DNA from: Pseudomonas sp. SG20056
GTDB taxonomy: Bacteria > Pseudomonadota > Gammaproteobacteria > Pseudomonadales > Pseudomonadaceae
Direction: 5' to 3'
Assembly: GCF_031764535.1 (NCBI RefSeq)
Contig: NZ_CP134499.1
Span: forward strand, 2,232,001 to 2,296,000
Length of the DNA: 64,000 nt
In this document: one piece after another, positions 18,579 to 26,125 of the stretch
Position numbering within the stretch: position 1 is the first letter of the stretch
Layout of the letters: every line of letters begins with the position of its first letter
Made by a program: the position numbers and the translations under genes
The notes under the pieces: generated by a model
Seen by the model: the letters and a program-made list of their open reading frames with translations, nothing else
Told to the model about the DNA's origin: nothing
Database searches by the model: none

Positions 18579-18594
18579 CTTAACTCAAGCTGAA
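18579..18594 (-). promoter_or_regulatory. Candidate BqsR-type binding site
   Basis: On the minus strand TTCAG-N6-TTAAG, one base from the reported TTAAG-N6-TTAAG consensus, lies 56 nt upstream of the first gene of the bqs operon. A further TTAAG occurs at 18599-18603. It suggests autoregulation. Confidence 0.4.
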
Positions 18595-18665
18595 TTTGCT
18601 TAAGGCATTGCTCAGACACTGATTTATCCCAACCCACGCGCGCATCATTCACGCGCTGAAGTCGC

Positions 18666-18693
18666 TTGGCCTGGCAACCCAGCGCTCTATAAT
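18666..18693 (+). promoter_or_regulatory. Sigma-70 promoter of the patatin-like gene
   Basis: A perfect TATAAT at 18688-18693 follows TTGGCC (18666-18671) with a 16-nt spacer. The start codon is 27 nt further on, after GGAGG. Confidence 0.65.
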
Positions 18694-18719
18694 CGCTGCC
18701 TTGCGCGATGGAGGCCAGC

Positions 18720-19799
18720 ATGAGTGCGATATTAATCAAGTCCCCTGCTTTGACAATCAAGGCCGGCAAACGCGCCCTTGCGCGGATTCGCGAGCACGGC
18801 CTGCAACCGGCGGATGTCGGTATTCTGCCCGGCGCAGCCGGTGGCCCGAAGGCGTTGGGGATTCAGGGGCTGGATCTGGCGCTGTTCGGCGACTGGCTGC
18901 AACGCGCGCCGCGCGAGCGTTCGCTAATTGGGGCATCCATCGGTTCTTGGCGTTTCGCCAGCGCCTGTTTGCCGGATGCTGCAGCAGGCCTGCGTCGCCT
19001 CGGCGAGCTGTATACCTCGCAGCGCTTTGCCAAAGGCGTGAGCATGGCGCAAGTGTCGAGTAGCTGCAGCCTGATGCTTGATCAACTGCTCAGCAACGAC
19101 GACGCCAACATCCTCAGCAACCCGCATTACCGTTTGAATATCGTCGTGGTAAAAAGCCATGGCCTGCTACAACACGACCATCGCGGCGCGCTCGGCCTGG
19201 GCCTGTCTTCGGTGATTGGCAGCAATCTGCTGGGCCGTCCGCGACTGGCCAAACACTTCGAGCGGGTGATTCTGCACGACGCCCGCCTTGCTCCGCCCTT
19301 AGGGACGCTGAGCGACTTCCCCTCGCGTTATCTGCAACTCGACAGCGGTAATCTGCGTCATGCATTGCTGGCCTCCGGCTCCATCCCGATGATCATGCAA
19401 GGGGTCCGCGATATCCCCGGCGCCGGCCCTGGTACCTACCGCGATGGCGGCCTGCTCGACTACCACCTCGACTTGCCTTACAGCGGCGACGATATCGTGC
19501 TCTACCCGCACTTCACCGATAAGGTCATCCCCGGCTGGTTCGACAAGGGCATGCCCTGGCGCCGAGGTGATGGCGAGCGCCTGCAGGATGTTCTGCTGCT
19601 GGCCCCCTCACGCGACTACCTGGCGCGCCTGCCCCATGGCAAACTCCCCGACCGCAAGGACTTCAGCCGTTACCTGGGCGATGATGCCGGCCGCGAGCGC
19701 TATTGGCGCACGGCCATGAGCGAAAGCCAGCGGCTTGGCGACGAGTTTCTCGAACTGGTCGACAGCGGCCGCCTCGGCGGGCGTCTGCAGCCACTCTAA
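18720..19799 (+). CDS. Patatin-like phospholipase family protein
   Basis: A 359-residue lipid acyl hydrolase of the patatin fold. The nucleophile elbow is GASIGSW with Ser73, the catalytic-dyad Asp lies in DGGLLDYH, and an oxyanion-type GAAGGPKALG occurs near residue 37. The ATG at 18720 is preferred over one 12 nt upstream because GGAGG ends 5 nt before it. No signal peptide is visible, so it is cytoplasmic or a secretion substrate of unknown route. A second hydrolase gene follows 48 nt later, making a likely two-gene unit. Confidence 0.85.
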   Translation: MSAILIKSPALTIKAGKRALARIREHGLQPADVGILPGAAGGPKALGIQGLDLALFGDWLQRAPRERSLIGASIGSWRFASACLPDAAAGLRRLGELYTSQRFAKGVSMAQVSSSCSLMLDQLLSNDDANILSNPHYRLNIVVVKSHGLLQHDHRGALGLGLSSVIGSNLLGRPRLAKHFERVILHDARLAPPLGTLSDFPSRYLQLDSGNLRHALLASGSIPMIMQGVRDIPGAGPGTYRDGGLLDYHLDLPYSGDDIVLYPHFTDKVIPGWFDKGMPWRRGDGERLQDVLLLAPSRDYLARLPHGKLPDRKDFSRYLGDDAGRERYWRTAMSESQRLGDEFLELVDSGRLGGRLQPL

Positions 19800-19847
19800 A
19801 AACTGAAGCCGACCGAACACCCAGCAACATGACCAAGGATGGGCAGG

Positions 19848-20687
19848 ATGAAACTCGCAGTCGCCATTATCCACGGCATCGGCACGCAGCCTGACCTGCG
19901 TGACGACGAAGGCCAGCACGCCTTCGCCCACAGTCTGATCGCCGGATTGCGCCAACGCCTTGGTGCCGAGGCCGACCAGGTGGCCTTTCAGACGCTGTAC
20001 TGGGCTAGCGTGCTGGACAAGCGGCAACTGGCTTTTCTCGACAAGCTGCGCGACCAGCCCGTGCGCTGGCGCTGGCTACGCCGCATCGTTACGCTGTTTC
20101 TCGGTGATGCCAGCGGCTATCGCAAAGTCAGCCAGGCCTACGACACCACCTATGAAGAAGTCCATCAGTGCCTGCGCAGTGGCCTCAATGCCTTGCGCGC
20201 CAAGGTCGATGCCGATACCCCGCTGGTGGTGCTGGCGCACTCACTGGGTGGGCATATCTTCTCCAATTTCGTCTGGGATCAGCAGCGCATCAATACCGCC
20301 GAGGAATGCCCGCTGGATCCCTTTCTGGCCTTGGAAACCCTGAGTGGCCTGATCACCTTTGGCTGCAATATCCCGCTGTTTACCTTTGCCTATGACCCGG
20401 TCGTGCCGATCCGTTTCCCCGGTCATTGCCTGACCGACGCGGTAACCGAACAGGCGCGCTGGCTAAATCTTTACGCGCCCGCCGACCCGCTGGGTTATCC
20501 GCTACGCCCATTGCCCAATTACGCCGCGGTGGTCGCCGAAGATCGCGCCATGCCAGTGGGGCCCTGGTACAAGCGCCATACCCCACTGAGCCATTTGGGC
20601 TATTGGGATGACCGCGGCTTTCAGCGTTATGTCGCGCGTTATCTACAGCAATTACTGGCGGCCTGCAAAGGCTCAGAGAAGGCCTAA
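19848..20687 (+). CDS. Alpha/beta hydrolase fold protein
   Basis: A 279-residue cytoplasmic protein with an N-terminal IIHGIGTQ segment, a lipase-type HGxG-like oxyanion strand, and a nucleophile elbow LAHSLGG (Ser in A-H-S-L-G). The remaining acids of the triad are plausibly D in YAPADPLG and a C-terminal His. Two in-frame ATGs exist (19839 and 19848); the second is chosen because AAGGA is 8 nt before it and it begins directly at the first strand. It follows a patatin-like gene, suggesting related lipid metabolism. Confidence 0.75.
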   Translation: MKLAVAIIHGIGTQPDLRDDEGQHAFAHSLIAGLRQRLGAEADQVAFQTLYWASVLDKRQLAFLDKLRDQPVRWRWLRRIVTLFLGDASGYRKVSQAYDTTYEEVHQCLRSGLNALRAKVDADTPLVVLAHSLGGHIFSNFVWDQQRINTAEECPLDPFLALETLSGLITFGCNIPLFTFAYDPVVPIRFPGHCLTDAVTEQARWLNLYAPADPLGYPLRPLPNYAAVVAEDRAMPVGPWYKRHTPLSHLGYWDDRGFQRYVARYLQQLLAACKGSEKA

Positions 20688-20876
20688 CCACCCTATTCCT
20701 CGCCCAATTTCTCGGCTTGCACGATTAAAACTGTGATTTATCGGACAATTCCGTGCATTTTTTCGCCAACATGTGACTTAGCGGTCAGCTTCGTTCATCA
20801 ACGCATATGACTGGCAAGCGTGAATCTACCGTTTGCCCCTTTGTGTATTTGGGATCACCTCGGAGAAACCGACCCC

Positions 20877-21146
20877 ATGAACGCACCGCTGCGTTTTAAC
20901 GAAGCTTTGCTGATTGCCGACCGCGCCTTTCAACCTTTCCAATGCGTCGCCTGGGCCCCGCAAGATGGCACTGGTAACCTAAGCCTGAGTGTGATCGACC
21001 GTACCAGCACTCGTCTGCTCGGCCGCACCCAACTGTCCAGCACCATCTACAGCGACCCAGTGCAATTTGCCGACGTGCTCAAGCAGTCTCGTGAGCAGCT
21101 CAGTCAGCAAGGCTTCACTCTGGAGCCATGGAGCATGCCCGAGTAA
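20877..21146 (+). CDS. Small conserved hypothetical protein
   Basis: An 89-residue soluble protein starting MNAPLRFNEALLIADRAFQP. No signal peptide or membrane segment. The second half (VQFADVLKQSREQLSQQGF) is helical. The ATG at 20877 follows CGGAGA, whereas an earlier codon at 20820 lacks a ribosome-binding site. I do not recognise a family. A long-looped inverted repeat lies after it. Confidence 0.65.
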   Translation: MNAPLRFNEALLIADRAFQPFQCVAWAPQDGTGNLSLSVIDRTSTRLLGRTQLSSTIYSDPVQFADVLKQSREQLSQQGFTLEPWSMPE

Positions 21147-21160
21147 TCGGCTGCTGCAAC

Positions 21161-21203
21161 AAGGGCTCTGAGCTGCCGATTGGCCCCTCTTGTCAGAGCC
21201 CTT
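21161..21203 (+). terminator. Inverted repeat after the 89-residue gene
   Basis: AAGGGCTCTGA and TCAGAGCCCTT pair across a 21-nt loop, followed by CTCTCCC. The long loop makes terminator function uncertain. Confidence 0.4.
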
Positions 21204-21316
21204 CTCTCCCTCGCCACGCCGACAACGCCACAATGGCCATATCTGTGGGCTTATTGTCCTTGTTGCCAATAACTCGTTAAGCGCAGACTGCATCCAACGC
21301 TTATCGAGAAACGCCT

Positions 21317-22312
21317 ATGGATGCCCCGCGAACCATCGCCTGCCTGCTTTATCCGCATGTCATGAGCCTGGACCTGACCGGCCCATTGCAGGTGTTTGCC
21401 TCTGCCAATGACGAACGTCAGCGCCAGGGCCTGCCCGCCGCTTATCGCCTGCTGGTACTCGGCCAGCAGGCGATGGCAATGCCTACCTCCGCCGGTTTCC
21501 AGCTGGTCGCCGAACAGGCCTGGAGCGCCGAAGACCCTGCGCATATCGATACATTGCTGATCCCCGGCGGCCAGGGTGACAAAGCGCAGTGCCAGAACCC
21601 TGAGTTGCTGGCTTGGCTACGCAGCGCCGCACCGCAGATCCGGCGCGTCGGCTCGGTCTGTTCCGGTGCGCTGATTCTCGCCGCCGCCGGCCTGCTCGAT
21701 GGCCGCCGCGCCACCACTCACTGGGCCGATCTCGACTGCCTACGCCGGGAACACCCGCAGGTGGAAATCAGCGCTGATTGCCTGCACACCTATGATGCGC
21801 AAGACCCCACCGGTAATGGCCATATCTTCACCTCGGCGGGGGTTACTGCAGGGATTGATCTGGCGCTGGCTCTGGTTGAAGCCGATCTCGGTCGTCCGCT
21901 TGCCTTGGCCGTGGCCAAACGTCTGGTGCTGTTTCTGCGCCGCCCCGGCGGGCAAGCGCAGTTCAGCGCGCTGCTGACTCCGGAACCCAACCGAGTGCCA
22001 CGCCTGGCCAGCCTGCTGGAATGGATACCGCTGCACCTGCATGAAGACCTGTCGCTTGCAGCCCTGGCGACGCGAGCCAATATGACGCCGCGCACCCTGT
22101 CGCGAATTTTCAACCAGGAACTCGGCATGGGCCCAGGCCGCTATGTGGAGATTGTGCGCTTGGAGGCAGCACGCAACCTGCTGCAGAACGCCCAGGCGTC
22201 GATCAGTACAGTGGCGCGTTTGAGCGGCTTCACCCACCCGGAAAATCTGCGCCGCACCTTTCACAAGCACCTGGGTGTCAGCCCTCAGGAATATGCCGAA
22301 CGATTCGCTTAA
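21317..22312 (+). CDS. GlxA-family transcriptional regulator (DJ-1/PfpI plus AraC)
   Basis: A 331-residue regulator. Residues about 8-180 form a DJ-1/PfpI-like domain with the elbow GSVCSGALILAAAGLL, used here for ligand sensing. The C terminus is an AraC double helix-turn-helix (LSLAALATRANMTPRTLSRIF, then VARLSGFTHPENLRRTFHKH). Such proteins control quaternary-amine and arginine catabolism in pseudomonads (GbdR, CdhR, ArgR relatives). The target here is unknown. It is followed 22 nt later by a DUF1272 gene. Confidence 0.9.
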   Translation: MDAPRTIACLLYPHVMSLDLTGPLQVFASANDERQRQGLPAAYRLLVLGQQAMAMPTSAGFQLVAEQAWSAEDPAHIDTLLIPGGQGDKAQCQNPELLAWLRSAAPQIRRVGSVCSGALILAAAGLLDGRRATTHWADLDCLRREHPQVEISADCLHTYDAQDPTGNGHIFTSAGVTAGIDLALALVEADLGRPLALAVAKRLVLFLRRPGGQAQFSALLTPEPNRVPRLASLLEWIPLHLHEDLSLAALATRANMTPRTLSRIFNQELGMGPGRYVEIVRLEAARNLLQNAQASISTVARLSGFTHPENLRRTFHKHLGVSPQEYAERFA

Positions 22313-22334
22313 ACCGCCCAGTCAGGAGACCAAC

Positions 22335-22526
22335 ATGCTGGAATTACGCGCCCAATGCGAGTGCTGTAATCGTGCCCTTCCGGCGGACAGCCAGGACGCA
22401 TTCATCTGCTCATACGAGTGCACATTTTGCCGCGACTGCGTCGACAGCACATTGCATGGGCGTTGTCCGAACTGCAGCGGAGAATTGTTGCAGCGACCAC
22501 GACGCATCATTGCCGAGGCGAAATAG
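22335..22526 (+). CDS. DUF1272 zinc-ribbon-like protein
   Basis: A 63-residue protein starting MLELRAQCECCNRALP with CxCC, CSYECTFCRDC and CPNC motifs, enough cysteines for two zinc sites. This is the DUF1272 pattern (short proteins annotated as uncharacterised). The ATG follows AGGAGA, 22 nt after the GlxA-type regulator, so the two are co-transcribed. A hairpin follows directly. Confidence 0.85.
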   Translation: MLELRAQCECCNRALPADSQDAFICSYECTFCRDCVDSTLHGRCPNCSGELLQRPRRIIAEAK

Positions 22527-22527
22527 A

Positions 22528-22548
22528 AAGCGCTCCAGAGGAGCGCTT
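22528..22548. terminator. Bidirectional hairpin between convergent genes
   Basis: Stem AAGCGCTCC/GGAGCGCTT with a 3-nt loop, between the DUF1272 stop and the stop of the opposing gene. Confidence 0.65.
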
Positions 22549-22556
22549 AGCCAGCG

Positions 22557-22940
22557 TCAGTTTGGCGCTAACAATGAGCGAAAACGCGAGTCACTGCGCG
22601 TCGGCGCCAGGGTATACAACTGCTCCTTCTTGTCGACCCAGGTGTACAGCTTGTATTCCTTGTCACTGTCGCCGCAGTGCTTGCCCAGGCCGTAGACCGT
22701 CAAATGGCTGGGAGTATTGCCGTAGGTGAAAAACATCGAACAGGTGCGATTGCGCCCTTTGTCGCGCCAAGTGTAGTGGCGCACTGCTTGCTGGCCGATG
22801 TACAGAGCCTCACCGTCAACCGTCAGGTTGCCGCGATCAAGACGATCAAAAAGGAAGTTCATCGCCTCGATTTCAAAACCGTCATGGTTGAAATCAGCGA
22901 GGTTGCCTGCAAGCGTGATAGCTGGATTCAGAGTGGGCAT
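22557..22940 (-). CDS. Orphan protein in the Mor-associated cluster
   Basis: A 127-residue soluble protein with no signal peptide. Notable segments are DFNHDGFEIEAMNFLFDRLD (acidic, FNxDG-like) and a Tyr/Trp/Cys-rich beta-type half (FFTYGNTPSHLTVYGLGKHC, then DSDKEYKLYTWVDKKEQLY). AAGGAG precedes the ATG. It belongs to the 22.5-27.4 kb cluster because a TCCTGCTGCA element lies 67 nt upstream, matching the elements before four other genes there. I do not recognise a family; a small effector, immunity protein or structural component are all possible. Confidence 0.65.
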   Translation of the reverse strand: MPTLNPAITLAGNLADFNHDGFEIEAMNFLFDRLDRGNLTVDGEALYIGQQAVRHYTWRDKGRNRTCSMFFTYGNTPSHLTVYGLGKHCGDSDKEYKLYTWVDKKEQLYTLAPTRSDSRFRSLLAPN

Positions 22941-23007
22941 ATCAGGTCTCTCCTTGTGAAATAGCTGCCAATTGGCAGACCTATCTCAGCGCCCTGTCAC
23001 CTTGCGC

Positions 23008-23023
23008 TGCAGCAGGAAATACT
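23008..23023 (-). promoter_or_regulatory. Shared cluster element, copy 1
   Basis: AGTATTTCCTGCTGCA on the minus strand, 67 nt before the start at 22940. It lies within GGAA-GTAT-TTCC, an imperfect dyad. Aligned with four other copies in this cluster. Confidence 0.55.
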
Positions 23024-23056
23024 TCCGCAGCGATCTAGCGACCAGCCGTAATGGGC

Positions 23057-23072
23057 AGTATTTCCCGCTGAA
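23057..23072 (+). promoter_or_regulatory. Shared cluster element, copy 2
   Basis: AGTATTTCCCGCTGAA, 55 nt before the ATG at 23128. Copies 1 and 2 lie back to back in the divergent promoter region. Confidence 0.55.
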
Positions 23073-23127
23073 CAGCTGCCGGTTGCCCGGGCACCTTGCC
23101 AGCTCCATTACCCATCGGAGCTTGATC

Positions 23128-23586
23128 ATGTTGATACGTAACCTGTCCTTCCTGCTGATTCTGGCCAGCGGCTTGAGCCATGCCATGAGTACGGAAAACC
23201 TGCCTGAATCCACCCTCAAAGCCTACGGCCAGTCCCTTGCTGTCGGAGCTGGAAGCAGCCAATGGCAACAGCTTTGGCAGCGCACCCGAGCCGCCGGATA
23301 TTTCAACCAGGACGGTGCGCAAGCACGCTTCACGCTGCCCATGAAGGAGATTCCCGAGCTGGTCAGCAGCACCTTGCGTGACGCCCACAGCGTGCAGCCA
23401 GACAAAGGCACACAGGCGCTGTACCGCCGCGACTTTGCTCCACGTGTGGTCGGCACTGAAGGTCCGCAGCCGCTGACAGCGATCTGCTTGAACGTGGATT
23501 GGCGCAGCCTGCCCGATCACACGCAGGTAACTGATAGTGCCCAAATGGGCAGTGTCAGCCTGTTGCTGGTCCAGCCCTGCCAGTAA
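23128..23586 (+). CDS. Exported orphan protein in the Mor-associated cluster
   Basis: A 152-residue periplasmic or secreted protein. The signal peptide is MLIRNLSFLLILASGLSHA. The mature part has QLWQRTRAAGYFNQDGAQAR and ends SLLLVQPCQ, with two cysteines (CLNVDW and the C-terminal PC) that may pair. The ATG at 23128 starts the signal peptide exactly; the longer frame back to 22972 would bury it. It is divergent from the 127-residue orphan and carries its own copy of the shared upstream element. Function unknown. Confidence 0.7.
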   Translation: MLIRNLSFLLILASGLSHAMSTENLPESTLKAYGQSLAVGAGSSQWQQLWQRTRAAGYFNQDGAQARFTLPMKEIPELVSSTLRDAHSVQPDKGTQALYRRDFAPRVVGTEGPQPLTAICLNVDWRSLPDHTQVTDSAQMGSVSLLLVQPCQ

Positions 23587-23612
23587 TCTTTACCCCTGCA
23601 ATTAGCGCCATA

Positions 23613-23638
23613 ACTGCCCAGCCTTGCGGCTGGGCAGT
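23613..23638. terminator. Bidirectional hairpin between convergent cluster genes
   Basis: Stem ACTGCCCAGCC/GGCTGGGCAGT with a TTGC loop lies between two convergent stop codons. No T-run is present. Confidence 0.6.
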
Positions 23639-23645
23639 GTGCTGC

Positions 23646-24200
23646 TCAGGACATTGCCTGGGACAGCAGTTCGGCTTCCTGACGCCGCCGGCTGGTGTAG
23701 CGATCGCCAAAGTTCAGCAGGTTGCTATGGGCGGCATTCCAGTCATGCGCCACCACCTGTTTCCAGAAGTTCGGCGTGCGCGATGCAAGATCACCGTACT
23801 GAAAGGCCACTGAGGCGATAACGGTCTGCATCTGCGCTGGCAACTGGGCAAAATCGCCGCCGCCGGACTTGGCATAACTGGCCGCCAGACGATTGATAAA
23901 GGGCTCCTTGTACGCCTCATCAATCTGCTCTGCCTCTGCCGCTGTGATGTTCAGCGGTTGTGTGGCCAGCTGCGTTACTGCTGCCTGCCCAGTCAGGCCA
24001 AGGTAAGGGCGTAAACGCTCAAGCAGCGGATCAGGCAAATCCAGCGCCTGCAGATCAGCCAGCTTGCGCTGCCCGAGGTCAAACCCCGTTGCAATGGTGA
24101 CGCCGCTGCGGCTATTGCCTGCGTCGGGGACATAACCCTTGGTGGCTGGCCCGCCTTCCAGGTTGGCGATAAAACTGAAGTAAATCGAGTAGTGAGACAT
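23646..24200 (-). CDS. Pesticin-type (T4-lysozyme-fold) muramidase
   Basis: A 184-residue protein that looks like the pesticin C-terminal muramidase domain standing alone. Family features are ANLEGGPATKGYVPD near the N terminus (catalytic Glu in LEGG), SGVTIATGFDLGQ and the C-terminal FGDRYTSRRRQEAELL. These enzymes cut peptidoglycan glycan strands. There is no signal peptide, receptor-binding or translocation domain, so export must be by another route, or action is intracellular/lytic as in phages. The ATG at 24200 has GGAGG 7 nt before it. It is divergent from the Mor-family regulator. Confidence 0.75.
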   Translation of the reverse strand: MSHYSIYFSFIANLEGGPATKGYVPDAGNSRSGVTIATGFDLGQRKLADLQALDLPDPLLERLRPYLGLTGQAAVTQLATQPLNITAAEAEQIDEAYKEPFINRLAASYAKSGGGDFAQLPAQMQTVIASVAFQYGDLASRTPNFWKQVVAHDWNAAHSNLLNFGDRYTSRRRQEAELLSQAMS

Positions 24201-24288
24201 GTGCAATCCTCCGTTGATGGGGATTGGCAGTCGATCACCGGCCGCAAATACATATCAGCTTGAAGCATTTCCCCGCGCATTCAGGGGG

Positions 24289-24304
24289 GATATTTCCTGC
24301 TGAA
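24289..24304 (+). promoter_or_regulatory. Shared cluster element, copy 3
   Basis: GATATTTCCTGCTGAA, 59 nt before the Mor-family gene and within the region divergent to the muramidase. About 18 nt downstream is CTAGCA, which may serve as a -10. Confidence 0.55.
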
Positions 24305-24363
24305 AAACAACCCGTCCTATTCCTAGCATCCTTGGCAGTCCACGAGACAACAAGGAGGACCCC

Positions 24364-24747
24364 ATGGACGAGAATGACCTGCAACAGGTCGACATCAAGC
24401 TATTGCCACACTCACTGCAGGAACTGATCGAGTGTATCGGTCTGGAAAGCGCATACCGATTGACTTGCGCCTTCGGTGGCCGCCCCAAATACATTCCCAA
24501 ATACCCTGCTCGCTCCTCGCTAGCCCTGCTCCTGTCGCCGCAAGCGCTGGACGCTCTGATCGAGCGTTACGCCGGAATCGCTATCGAGATCCCCAAAGCC
24601 GACCACTTCTGTCGACAGATACGCAACCTGAAGATCGTCCAGCAAAGCTCGGATGGTCTGTCACGCAGCGCCCTGGCTGACAAATACGGTTTGAGCCTGC
24701 GCCAGATCGGCAACATCCGCCGCCAAGAGCATGAAACTCATAGGTAA
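24364..24747 (+). CDS. Mor-family transcriptional activator
   Basis: A 127-residue regulator of the Mor/C family, named after the phage Mu middle-operon activator. The N-terminal dimerisation half is LPHSLQELIECIGLESAYRL with the following AFGGRPKYIPKY beta-strand. The C-terminal helix-turn-helix is LSRSALADKYGLSLRQIGNI. No other Mu-like genes are present, so it is a solitary, probably domesticated copy. It carries the shared upstream element 59 nt before its start, suggesting autoregulation. It is the natural candidate to control the five genes with that element. Confidence 0.85.
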   Translation: MDENDLQQVDIKLLPHSLQELIECIGLESAYRLTCAFGGRPKYIPKYPARSSLALLLSPQALDALIERYAGIAIEIPKADHFCRQIRNLKIVQQSSDGLSRSALADKYGLSLRQIGNIRRQEHETHR

Positions 24748-24762
24748 GTAGTTCCTGCTGAA
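24747..24762 (+). promoter_or_regulatory. Shared cluster element, copy 4
   Basis: AGTAGTTCCTGCTGAA begins at the last base of the mor-like stop codon and lies 64 nt before the first DUF2589 gene. CATAGC follows at -10 distance. Confidence 0.55.
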
Positions 24763-24826
24763 CCTCAACTACGAGGCTCCATAGCCTGAGACTGCGCATT
24801 TCGCGCATACGATAAGGAGATTGACT

Positions 24827-25489
24827 ATGTCCCAGATTGATACCGGCCTGATCGGTTCCGTCATCAACGCATTGCCGCTTGATCGCATGATTTCAGGGCC
24901 ATTGCAGGCCATGATCACGGCTCAGGTGCAGGCGAGCAAAGCCTATGCCGACTTCCTGATGGCGGTGTGCATCAAGGATGGTAAAGCGGTGTCCGTACAG
25001 TTCGACTACGACGAAACCCTGGTCGACGAAAACGGTGTGTACAAGGGCACCGTAACCAAGAAGATGCGCATCCCGCTGCTGGCGGCCATCAGCCACCCCA
25101 ACATCACCATCGAAGAAGGCTCCATCGACTTCGAACTGACCATCAGCCAGCAGGCTGAGGACACCAGCGAAACTGCTGGTGAGGGCAGCTTCGAAGCCAA
25201 ACTCGGCTGGGGGCCGTTCAGTGTCACGGTGAAGGGCTCGGTCAGCCACAAGTCGACCCAGACGCGCAAAACCGACACCCGTGCACGTTATGCCATCAGC
25301 ACCAAGATTGCCCGTCAGGACCCACCTGAAGCACTGATGCGGGTGATCGACTTCCTCACTGACGCGGCGACCAAACCGGTGCTGCTGCCGAGCGAGAAAG
25401 CCACGCCTGCAACTGATCCGCTGCCCACTGACGCCGTGCTGGAATCGCCAAAACCAGCCACAGCCGATGACGGCACAGCCAAGAAGTAA
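24827..25489 (+). CDS. DUF2589 protein (first of two)
   Basis: A 220-residue protein. The N-terminal LDRMISGPLQAMITAQVQASKAYADFL is the amphipathic helical start typical of DUF2589. Beta-rich segments follow (MRIPLLAAISHPNITIEEGSIDFELTIS) that hold the IPLL core and the polar strands. The tail is Pro/Ala/Thr-rich and disordered. AAGGAGA lies 6 nt before the ATG at 24827. There is no signal peptide. DUF2589 has no established function. It is followed by a paralogue after a terminator-like hairpin. The shared element lies 64 nt upstream. Confidence 0.8.
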   Translation: MSQIDTGLIGSVINALPLDRMISGPLQAMITAQVQASKAYADFLMAVCIKDGKAVSVQFDYDETLVDENGVYKGTVTKKMRIPLLAAISHPNITIEEGSIDFELTISQQAEDTSETAGEGSFEAKLGWGPFSVTVKGSVSHKSTQTRKTDTRARYAISTKIARQDPPEALMRVIDFLTDAATKPVLLPSEKATPATDPLPTDAVLESPKPATADDGTAKK

Positions 25490-25499
25490 ACGCAATTCT

Positions 25500-25521
25500 G
25501 ACCCCGCTTCGGCGGGGTCTT
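25500..25521 (+). terminator. Intercistronic terminator/attenuator between the DUF2589 genes
   Basis: An 8-bp GC stem GACCCCGC/GCGGGGTC closed by a stable TTCG tetraloop and followed by TTCCT. Likely lowers expression of the second gene relative to the first. Confidence 0.75.
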
Positions 25522-25550
25522 CCTTAGATCAGTAAGCGAGGAGTTCACCC

Positions 25551-26123
25551 ATGGCACTGTTTTCCAACAAGAAAGAACCGATGAGCGCCAGTGATTTGAG
25601 CCACATCACCCGCGGTCTGCACCAGGCCGCTGCGGCGACCCACAACCTGGTTGCCCAGCAGTACATCAAGTTGTTCGATCAGTTTTTTGACTACAACCCG
25701 GACGACCTCGGCACCCCCATGAAGGCGAAGATGGTGGAAGTTGGCCTGGATGAGCAACACACCATGAACATTCCACTGATCGCCCTGGTCGCACCGCGCG
25801 GTCTGGGGTTGGAAAGCATGAAGGTCGATCTCTCCGTCAAGATGCACGGCACCGAACTCGAAAAAGCCAGCCACGCCCTGGAGAACGGCGAACTGCAGAG
25901 CGAACGGTTCTTTGTCACCTTCGGCCGTGAAAAGCGCCAGGGGCAGGAGCGTGACCCGGATGAAATAACCATCAGCATGGAATTCAAGGCCTGCGAGCCT
26001 CCGGAGGCCGTGCATAGACTGATCGAGGAATACACCAACCTGATCAGTCCAATTCGTATGGCCAAACCCTCACCCGCCGTGATTGAAAGCGAGCCTGCAG
26101 CGCCTCAACCTGGCACGCCCTGA
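25551..26123 (+). CDS. DUF2589 protein (second of two)
   Basis: A 190-residue paralogue of the preceding protein. It keeps the helical N terminus (THNLVAQQYIKLFDQFFDY), the core strand NIPLIALVAPRGLGLESMKVDLSVKM, and a Pro-rich tail. GAGGAG precedes the ATG. No separate copy of the shared cluster element is visible, so it probably depends on read-through past the TTCG hairpin. Only 2 nt separate its stop from the next gene, a membrane protein, which suggests a joint role at the membrane. Confidence 0.8.
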   Translation: MALFSNKKEPMSASDLSHITRGLHQAAAATHNLVAQQYIKLFDQFFDYNPDDLGTPMKAKMVEVGLDEQHTMNIPLIALVAPRGLGLESMKVDLSVKMHGTELEKASHALENGELQSERFFVTFGREKRQGQERDPDEITISMEFKACEPPEAVHRLIEEYTNLISPIRMAKPSPAVIESEPAAPQPGTP

Positions 26124-26125
26124 TC

